This document shows, piece after piece, positions 57,975 to 64,000 of a DNA stretch of 64,000 nucleotides. Origin of the DNA: Kocuria carniphila (GTDB lineage Bacteria; Actinomycetota; Actinomycetes; Actinomycetales; Micrococcaceae); contig NZ_NOIT01000001.1 in NCBI RefSeq assembly GCF_004136555.1, positions 186,001-250,000 of the forward strand. Reading direction: 5' to 3'. The first letter of the stretch is position 1, and each line of letters opens with the position of its first letter. A model generated the notes under the pieces. The model had not been told where the DNA came from and searched no databases. It saw only the letters and a program-made list of their open reading frames with translations. Both the position numbers and the translations under genes were made by a program.

Positions 57975-59450
57975 TCAGTTGCCGGTCAGCTTCTCGCGCA
58001 GAGCAGCCAGTGCTTCGTCAGAAGCCAGGGTGCCCGCGTCCTCGGCCGGAGCCTCGGAAGAGTAGCTGGTCGGAGCGGCGGGGCCGCTGTTGCTGCTGGA
58101 GCTGGAGTTCGAGGAGGAAACTGCAGCTTCCTGATCCTCGGTCAGGTGCTTCTGCACCTGCTCCTTGTGAGCTTCCCATCGAGCCTGAGCGTCGGCGTAC
58201 TGCTGCTCCCACGCTGCGCGCTGCTCCTCGTAGCCTTCGATCCACTCGTTGGTCTCGGGATCGAAGCCCTCGGGGTACTTGTAGTTGCCCTGATCGTCGT
58301 ACTCGGCAGCCATGCCGTACTGAGCGGGATCGAACTCGGTGGACTCGGGATCCACGCCCTCGTTGGCCTGCTTCAGGGACAGCGAGATGCGGCGACGGTC
58401 CAGGTCGATGTCGATGACCTTGACGAACAGTTCCTCGTTCACGGAGACGACCTGCTCGGCCATGTCCACGTGACGCTGTGCCAGCTCGGAGATGTGCACC
58501 AGGCCCTCGATGCCGTCTTCGACGCGCACGAACGCACCGAAGGGAACCAGCTTGGTGACCTTGCCCGGCACAACCTGACCCAGGGCGTGGGTGCGTGCGA
58601 ACAACTGCCAGGGATCTTCCTGGGTTGCCTTGAGGGACAGCGAAACACGCTCGCGGTCCATGTCCACGTCGAGAACCTCGACGGTGACTTCCTGGCCAAC
58701 CTCGACGACCTCGGAGGGGTGGTCGATGTGCTTCCAGGACAGCTCGGACACGTGCACCAGGCCGTCGACGCCACCGAGGTCCACGAAGGCACCGAAGTTG
58801 ACGATGGAGGACACGGTGCCGGTGCGAACCTGGCCCTTCTGCAGCTGCTGCAGGAAGTTGGCGCGAACCTCGGACTGGGTCTGCTCGAGCCATGCACGGC
58901 GGGACAGAACCACGTTGTTGCGGTTCTTGTCCAGCTCGATGATCTTGGCTTCGAGCTGCTGGCCGATGTAGGGAGCCAGGTCGCGGACGCGACGCATCTC
59001 GACCAAGGAGGCGGGCAGGAAGCCACGCAGACCGATGTCCAGGATGAGGCCACCCTTGACGACCTCGATGACGGTACCGGTGACGACGCCGTCGTCTTCC
59101 TTGACCTTCTCGATATCGCCCCAGGCGCGCTCGTACTGAGCGCGCTTCTTGGACAGGATCAGGCGACCTTCTTTGTCCTCTTTGGTGAGAACCAGAGCCT
59201 CGACCTCATCACCCACGGCAACAACATCGTCAGGGTTGATGTCGTGCTTGATGGACAGCTCGCGAGAGGGGATTACGCCTTCGGTCTTGTAGCCGATGTC
59301 CAAGAGGACCTCGTCGCGGTCGACCTTGACGACGGTGCCTTCCACGAGGTCGCCGTCGTTGAAGTACTTAATGGTTGCGTCGACAGCGGCGAGGAAATCC
59401 TCTTCGTTTCCGATGTCGTTGACGGCAACCTGCGGGGTGGTGGTGGTCAT
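57975..59450 (-). CDS. rpsA: 30S ribosomal protein S1
   Basis: S1 binds mRNA at the ribosome. The 491-residue actinobacterial form has four S1 domains, about 35-105, 123-190, 208-280 and 293-365; repeats of FGAFVDLGGVDGLVHVSELSW type are visible in the third, and FGAFVRVEDGIEGLVHISEL in the fourth. The C-terminal tail is acidic, then Ser-rich (SSSNSSSSSNSG), and ends REKLTGN. GGAG lies 10 nt before ATG 59450. The 110-nt leader carries a stem-loop that may serve autoregulation. Confidence 0.97.
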   Translation of the reverse strand: MTTTTPQVAVNDIGNEEDFLAAVDATIKYFNDGDLVEGTVVKVDRDEVLLDIGYKTEGVIPSRELSIKHDINPDDVVAVGDEVEALVLTKEDKEGRLILSKKRAQYERAWGDIEKVKEDDGVVTGTVIEVVKGGLILDIGLRGFLPASLVEMRRVRDLAPYIGQQLEAKIIELDKNRNNVVLSRRAWLEQTQSEVRANFLQQLQKGQVRTGTVSSIVNFGAFVDLGGVDGLVHVSELSWKHIDHPSEVVEVGQEVTVEVLDVDMDRERVSLSLKATQEDPWQLFARTHALGQVVPGKVTKLVPFGAFVRVEDGIEGLVHISELAQRHVDMAEQVVSVNEELFVKVIDIDLDRRRISLSLKQANEGVDPESTEFDPAQYGMAAEYDDQGNYKYPEGFDPETNEWIEGYEEQRAAWEQQYADAQARWEAHKEQVQKHLTEDQEAAVSSSNSSSSSNSGPAAPTSYSSEAPAEDAGTLASDEALAALREKLTGN

Positions 59451-59488
59451 GTAGTAGGGACTCCGATGGATTAGTTTGAATGGTCTGT

Positions 59489-59529
59489 GTTCACCACTCG
59501 CACCTTGTAAGGCGCGTAGGGCAGTGAAC
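59489..59529 (-). promoter_or_regulatory. rpsA leader stem-loop
   Basis: An outer stem GTTCAC/GTGAAC encloses CGCGCCTT/AAGGTGCG. It lies between transcription start and the ribosome site, a place where S1 autoregulation acts in other bacteria. Confidence 0.4.
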
Positions 59530-59569
59530 GAAACGTGCTTTGGGCGCGCGAATGAATACGCACTGCACC

Positions 59570-59598
59570 AGTCTAGGCATCAAGGGCGGGCGGTTCAA
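59570..59598 (-). promoter_or_regulatory. rpsA promoter
   Basis: TTGAAC (-35), 17 nt, TAGACT (-10) on the minus strand; the best sigma-70-type promoter seen in the window. Confidence 0.7.
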
Positions 59599-59603
59599 GC
59601 TCC

Positions 59604-60998
59604 TTAGAAGGGCGAGATGCAATAAGGGTGCTCGGACGTGGACATCAGCGACTGCAAATCATCCAGCGCGTCCAGGTCACGCACCTTGATCAACCCCGCG
59701 TAGTACAGCGTGGAGGCCTTGACGGCTCCCAAGTAGAGCGATCCCAGGGCATCGATGTTCATGGCGACATCTGCACCGTCCGGCAACTCGACGCGAGGCA
59801 TGGACTTGCCCGCGGCGTCGTCGTCGGTTCGGGGCCGGTCCCCCACGCGCTCGACGACCGTCTGCTGGCCGGTCGTGTCGATCGTGTAGAGGCCGTCGGC
59901 GAAACCTAGTGAATCCACGAGCGAGACCGTGACCTTGCGGTGCGAACGATAAGGGCGCGCGGACAGCGCAGCGACCGGGTCAAGAATGCGCAACCACAGA
60001 CGCTCGTAGCGCTTGCGCACCTCGTAGTCCGCCATATCGACCATGCCCCACATCAGCGGGTCTTCCATCTGGGCGTTGGGGTGTCGAACCTCAGTGACCA
60101 GGTCCAGACCACACAGGTACTCCCACAGGGCGATGCGAACCTGCGCGCTCGGCGAAACGAGATCAACGACCTCCAACGTTCCCTTGAAGCCGCTGCCGCG
60201 AACGAACTTGTAGCTGACGTAGCCGTCCGCTCGATCATTCTCGTCATAGTGGACCGCGGTGCGGACTTCGGGGTCGGTCTTGCCTGTGTGCCAATCGAAC
60301 TGGCCGCTCACGTAATCCCACCATTTGCTGGTGCGCTTCAACGATCCGGGGGTGAGCTCATGGAAGTCTTCGAAGATCTGAGGTGCCAGCTGCGCCACGG
60401 CCTTGTTGTCGGCCATTTCCACGCGTCCCACGGACGGCGCCTTGAGCTTGAGCCCGGACTCGGCAGCCACCGCAACCGACGTGTTGAACGTGCCTGCACC
60501 GAATCCGAACCGACCGTAAATGGTTGCTTCGGAGGCCGTCAGCGCGGCAATGGCGAAGCCCGCTTCGTGGGCCTCGGTGAGATCAGCGGTCATCATGCGG
60601 CGCAGGATCCCGCGGCGCGCATGAGTGGGACGCACCGTGACTTCGGAGACCAACCACGCGGGAATCTGGGTCTGGGCACCCAGGGTGAGACTCGAATTCC
60701 ACGAGCAGTACGTGGCCACGGGCCGTTCATCACTCAGGGCCGCGGGCGGCACCGGGTCCTGGCTGTAGACGGCACGCAGACGAACGCCTTCACCGTTCAA
60801 CCACGCGAGATCCTTTTCCAACGACTCCTTGGAGGGTTCCGGACCGTGGAAGCCCTGGCTGACCGCGCGCAACCATTCGACCGCTTCCGCGTTCTCATCG
60901 ATTCCACCGGGTCCCGCGCCGAAGCACTTCACCTCGTAGGAGTTGCCCTTGGCGCTGTACTGCTCGGACTGGGGCTCATTGGCCGGATGCGTGGTCAT
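59604..60998 (-). CDS. Eis-like GNAT N-acetyltransferase
   Basis: A 464-residue protein with the Eis layout: two GNAT domains and a sterol-carrier-like C-terminal domain. VSEVTVRPTHARRGILRRMM near 117-136 is the acetyl-CoA loop, ASEATIYGRFGFG near 155 is the conserved Tyr region, and the chain ends HPYCISPF, giving the terminal Phe carboxylate used as catalytic base in Eis. Eis enzymes acetylate aminoglycosides or peptides; the substrate here is unknown. It is preceded by AGGAGA and follows polA after 34 nt. Confidence 0.88.
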   Translation of the reverse strand: MTTHPANEPQSEQYSAKGNSYEVKCFGAGPGGIDENAEAVEWLRAVSQGFHGPEPSKESLEKDLAWLNGEGVRLRAVYSQDPVPPAALSDERPVATYCSWNSSLTLGAQTQIPAWLVSEVTVRPTHARRGILRRMMTADLTEAHEAGFAIAALTASEATIYGRFGFGAGTFNTSVAVAAESGLKLKAPSVGRVEMADNKAVAQLAPQIFEDFHELTPGSLKRTSKWWDYVSGQFDWHTGKTDPEVRTAVHYDENDRADGYVSYKFVRGSGFKGTLEVVDLVSPSAQVRIALWEYLCGLDLVTEVRHPNAQMEDPLMWGMVDMADYEVRKRYERLWLRILDPVAALSARPYRSHRKVTVSLVDSLGFADGLYTIDTTGQQTVVERVGDRPRTDDDAAGKSMPRVELPDGADVAMNIDALGSLYLGAVKASTLYYAGLIKVRDLDALDDLQSLMSTSEHPYCISPF

Positions 60999-61032
60999 GC
61001 GTGCGTGTCTCCTGGGTGTCGTCGAATAATTC

Positions 61033-63933
61033 TTAGTGCGCGGCCTGTTGCCACGTGCGGCCCGTGCCCACGTTGACGTCCAGCGGAACCGTCAGCTCGG
61101 CGGCGTTGGCCATTTCTTCGCGCAGGATCTTCTCCACAGCTTCGACCTCGCCGGGGGCCACTTCCACGATCAGTTCGTCATGGACCTGCAGAAGGACGCG
61201 CGATCGCAGGTCCTGCTCACCGAGTGCACGGTCCACCCCGATCATCGCTTTCTTGATGATGTCCGCCGCGGATCCCTGGATGGGCGCGTTCAGCGCTGCG
61301 CGCTCCGCGGACTGGCGGGCCAATCGGTTGTCGCTCGTGAGGTCCGGGAGGTAGCGGCGTCGCCCCTCGATCGTTTCCGTGTAACCCTTCTCGCGAGCCT
61401 CGTCCACGACCCCTCGCAGGAAGTCCCGCACGCCACCGAATCGCTCGAAGTATTCGCTCATCATGGTCCGGGCCTCGTCCACCGGAATGTTCAGCTGCTG
61501 CGACAGGCCGTAGGAGCTCAGCCCATAAACCAGGCCGTAGCTCATGGCCTTGACCTTCGAGCGCATCTGGGCGGTGACCTCTTCGGGTGCCACGTTGAAC
61601 ACGCGCGAGCCCACGAAACGGTGCAGGTCCTCCCCCGCCCGGAACGCCTCGATGAGCGCTTCGTCCCCGGACAGGTGCGCCATGATGCGCATTTCGATCT
61701 GCGAATAGTCCGCGGTCATGAGGGTCTCGAAAGGACCTTCTTCGTCCGAGCCGACCACGAACACGTTGCGGATCCGCTGGCCCTGTTCGGTGCGCACCGG
61801 AATGTTCTGCAGGTTGGGGTCGGTCGAAGACAGGCGTCCCGTGGCCGCAACCGTCTGCATGTAGGTCGTGTGGATCCGGCCGTCGTCGGCGATCGCCATG
61901 CGCAGGCCCTCCACGATTTGCTTGAGCTTGGAGTACTCGCGCCAGTTCATGAGCGCCACCAGGAAACGGGATCCCGGGGTTTCCGGATCCACCCGGCCCA
62001 GCAGATCCGCGACTGCGGCGGCGTCCGTGGTGTAACCGGTCTTGGTCTTCTTGGTCTTGGGCAGCCCCAGTTCCTCGAACATCACGGTCTGCAACTGTTT
62101 CGGTGAACCCAGATTGACCGTGTCTTCGATCTGCTCCTGCGCCATCTCCTTGTTCTGGTCGATGGGCTGCTGCAAGTCCTTGTACAGCTGATCGATCCCT
62201 GGCTTGTCGATCGCGACACCCACGTTCTCCATGCGCGCCAGGATCACCGCGAGCGGCATTTCCAGATCGAGCAGCAGCGGCAGTTGTCCGTCGGCCTCCA
62301 GCAGGGCACGCAAGTGGTGACTCAACTGAGCGCATGCCGCGCCCAGGCTGGCCTCGCGGGTCAGGACGTCGTCCGGGATGGCGTCCAGGCCCTTGTCCTC
62401 GCCCAGGTCCAGTTCCGTCTGGGCAGCTTTTCCCTTGGCCGACGACGCCGCCGCATCACCGACCTCGGGCACCTCCAGTTCCAGGTGCTGGGCCAGTTGC
62501 GCCTCCAGGTCGTAGCTGCGCAGCGCGGGGCGCACGAGATAACCGGACAGCTGAACGTCGTCGTACACGCCGTCCAGGGTGACGCCGCGGTCCACAAGTC
62601 CGTGGAACAGATCCTTGAGGCCGTCCACGATCTTGAGCTGCCGGTCGTCCTCGAGCCACTGATCCACGGCGTTGGCCAGATCCTGGTCCGCAGCGACCAG
62701 GTCGACCACGGCTGCAGTGTTCGCGGTGAAGACGAGGGCCGTGACTTCCCCGCCCGACGTCGCTTTGGGATCCGGCAGCAGGCGCCGCACCACGGCGGGT
62801 GATTCGGTGTCTTTGTTCTCGTCGAGCCACTCCTGCCACTGCTCCGCCGACGTCACGCGGCGGACCGTGCTCACCACGGGGGCATCGGAACTGGGGCCGC
62901 CGTCGCCGGCGTCACTGAAGGCGTCGAGAAGTCGGCCGCGCAGTCCGGAACCGAACTCGAGCTCGTCGAAGACCTCGTCCACCTTGTCGGTGTCCGGAAC
63001 GGGAAGTTCTGCCTTGCCGAACTCGATGTCGAGATCGAGATCGGTTTCCAACCGGTTGAGCTTGCGATTGCGGCGCACCAAGTCCAAGTTCTCGCGCAAC
63101 GCCTCACCCTTCTTACCGGTGATTTTGTCCGCGTGTTCGAGCACGGACTCCACGGTGCCGTAAGAGGTGATCCACTTGGCCGCGAAGCCCGGCCCCACGC
63201 CGGGAACGCCGGGCAGATTGTCCGCTTGCTCACCCGTGAGCGCGGCGAGGTCGGGGTAGTTCTGGGGTGCCACCTTGTACTTCTCGTACACCGCCTGGGC
63301 ATCCATGCGCCGCAGATCGGACGGGGTGCGACCCGGGTACACGATGTTCACGTGGTCATTGACCATCTGGAATGCGTCACGGTCTCCGGAAAAGACGAGG
63401 ACCTCGAAATCCTCAGCGGTGCCGCGCGTGGCCAAGGTGGCCAGAACGTCGTCGGCCTCGTAGCCCTCAAGCGTAACGACCGGAACCCCGAGCGCCTTGA
63501 GGATGCGTTCAATGTTGGGGACCTGGCCGTGGAACTCCTCTGGAGTCTCATCACGGCCGCCCTTGTAGTCGCCGTACTCCTGGGAGCGCAGCGTGGGGCC
63601 CTCGAGGTCGAACGAAACGATGAGGTGGGTCGGCTGATAGTCCCGGATCAGCTTGACCATGGTGTTCACAAAGCCGTAGACACCCTCGGTGTGCACGCCC
63701 TCGGACGTCACAAAGGCAGGGCCGTTCCCGTACTCGGCGGCACGTGAGAGCGCGAAGAACGCGCGGAAAGCCAGCGAGTGGCCGTCGATCAGCAGGAGGC
63801 GCTGCTCCGGACGGCTGACCGTCGCGGGCAGCGTGATCTCTTGGGGGGAATCGGTTTTCTCCCCGATCACCACCACGGGATCGGCGGAGGTTTCCTGGCT
63901 TGCGTTGGTCTGGGCGTCGCTCGTCTCACTCAC
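61033..63933 (-). CDS. polA: DNA polymerase I
   Basis: Repair and Okazaki-fragment polymerase. The 966-residue protein has an N-terminal extension of about 45 residues, the 5'-nuclease domain (LLLIDGHSLAFRAFFAL near 46, then GYEADDVLAT, FSGDRDAFQM), an exonuclease-like domain without an obvious DxE active site, and the polymerase domain with motif A TADYSQIEMRIMAH, motif B KVKAMSYGLVYGLSSYG and motif C LLQVHDELIVEVAPGE. GTG 63933 has TAGGAT 6 nt upstream, so it is probably leaderless. Confidence 0.97.
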   Translation of the reverse strand: MSETSDAQTNASQETSADPVVVIGEKTDSPQEITLPATVSRPEQRLLLIDGHSLAFRAFFALSRAAEYGNGPAFVTSEGVHTEGVYGFVNTMVKLIRDYQPTHLIVSFDLEGPTLRSQEYGDYKGGRDETPEEFHGQVPNIERILKALGVPVVTLEGYEADDVLATLATRGTAEDFEVLVFSGDRDAFQMVNDHVNIVYPGRTPSDLRRMDAQAVYEKYKVAPQNYPDLAALTGEQADNLPGVPGVGPGFAAKWITSYGTVESVLEHADKITGKKGEALRENLDLVRRNRKLNRLETDLDLDIEFGKAELPVPDTDKVDEVFDELEFGSGLRGRLLDAFSDAGDGGPSSDAPVVSTVRRVTSAEQWQEWLDENKDTESPAVVRRLLPDPKATSGGEVTALVFTANTAAVVDLVAADQDLANAVDQWLEDDRQLKIVDGLKDLFHGLVDRGVTLDGVYDDVQLSGYLVRPALRSYDLEAQLAQHLELEVPEVGDAAASSAKGKAAQTELDLGEDKGLDAIPDDVLTREASLGAACAQLSHHLRALLEADGQLPLLLDLEMPLAVILARMENVGVAIDKPGIDQLYKDLQQPIDQNKEMAQEQIEDTVNLGSPKQLQTVMFEELGLPKTKKTKTGYTTDAAAVADLLGRVDPETPGSRFLVALMNWREYSKLKQIVEGLRMAIADDGRIHTTYMQTVAATGRLSSTDPNLQNIPVRTEQGQRIRNVFVVGSDEEGPFETLMTADYSQIEMRIMAHLSGDEALIEAFRAGEDLHRFVGSRVFNVAPEEVTAQMRSKVKAMSYGLVYGLSSYGLSQQLNIPVDEARTMMSEYFERFGGVRDFLRGVVDEAREKGYTETIEGRRRYLPDLTSDNRLARQSAERAALNAPIQGSAADIIKKAMIGVDRALGEQDLRSRVLLQVHDELIVEVAPGEVEAVEKILREEMANAAELTVPLDVNVGTGRTWQQAAH

Positions 63934-63939
63934 GCGTCC

Positions 63940-63945
63940 ATCCTA
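63940..63945 (-). promoter_or_regulatory. -10 box of polA (leaderless)
   Basis: TAGGAT on the minus strand ends 6 nt before GTG 63933. No TGTC box is present, unlike uvrA and uvrB. Confidence 0.45.
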
Positions 63946-63979
63946 GGCGCTCATCCTCAGCGCTCGGAGAAGTGCGCGG

Positions 63980-64000
63980 TCAGGCCACCTGGTTGATGAT
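63980..64000 (-). CDS. Possible C-terminal end of a gene upstream of polA
   Basis: The minus strand reads IINQVA and then TGA at 63982-63980, with the rest beyond the window. A short thioesterase gene often lies here in related genomes, but seven codons cannot prove it. Confidence 0.25.
   Translation of the reverse strand: MINQVA

Overview
The window is a stretch of a GC-rich actinobacterial chromosome, most probably from Micrococcales and close to Micrococcaceae. The evidence is the gene order, which is typical of that group: sufRBDC, ctaA, ctaB, tkt-tal-pgi-zwf-opcA-pgl, secG-tpiA-pgk-gap, whiA-yvcK-rapZ-uvrC, uvrA, uvrB-coaE, rpsA, polA. GTG and TTG starts are common and TANNNT -10 boxes often lie 6-8 nt before the start codon. 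The genus cannot be fixed from sequence reading alone. I saw no rRNA, tRNA, CRISPR array, insertion sequence or prophage.

Layout. 1-2583: the N-terminal part of an ABC-F ATPase (minus), divergent from a biotin ECF transporter bioY-bioM-bioN. 2788-6179: a zinc metallopeptidase, a histidine kinase/response regulator pair (minus) and a small four-helix membrane protein. 6544-12703: an FMN lactate-type dehydrogenase, then the Fe-S assembly operon sufR-sufB-sufD-sufC-sufT (minus). 12905-18225: an ABC-2 exporter, heme A synthase, a dihydrodipicolinate-synthase-family enzyme and heme O synthase. 18522-26849: the pentose-phosphate/upper glycolysis operon (plus). 27807-31363: the lower-glycolysis operon gap-pgk-tpiA-secG (minus). 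31615-41240: one long minus-strand unit, uvrA-HAD phosphatase-plsC-uvrC-rapZ-yvcK-whiA. 41330-45648: a MarR/drug-efflux pair, and an MBL hydrolase with a bile-acid/sodium-symporter-family protein. 45694-50945: a Ski2-like helicase, a SatD-like protein with a membrane partner, and a TerC metal exporter with a long leader. 51164-57807: uvrB, coaE, a BCCT transporter fused to a CoaE-like domain, a small membrane protein and an IMPACT-family protein. 57975-63933: rpsA, an Eis-like acetyltransferase and polA.

The window is mostly housekeeping: central carbon metabolism, Fe-S and heme synthesis for respiration, and nucleotide excision repair (uvrA, uvrB, uvrC, polA). Four things stand out. (1) A betaine/choline-type (BCCT) transporter is translationally fused to a divergent dephospho-CoA-kinase domain, directly upstream of the canonical coaE. 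(2) Three convergent intergenic regions (6180-6543, 15851-16166, 26850-27806) hold imperfect palindromic repeats. Four hairpin copies in two of these regions form one family, and its arms change in a compensatory way between copies; the third region holds an unrelated long inverted repeat. (3) The promoters of uvrA, uvrB and the Ski2-like helicase share a TGTCNG box at a fixed distance from the -10, like mycobacterial RecA-independent DNA-damage promoters. (4) About eleven genes look leaderless, and strong hairpins sit in nearly every gap of the glycolytic operon.
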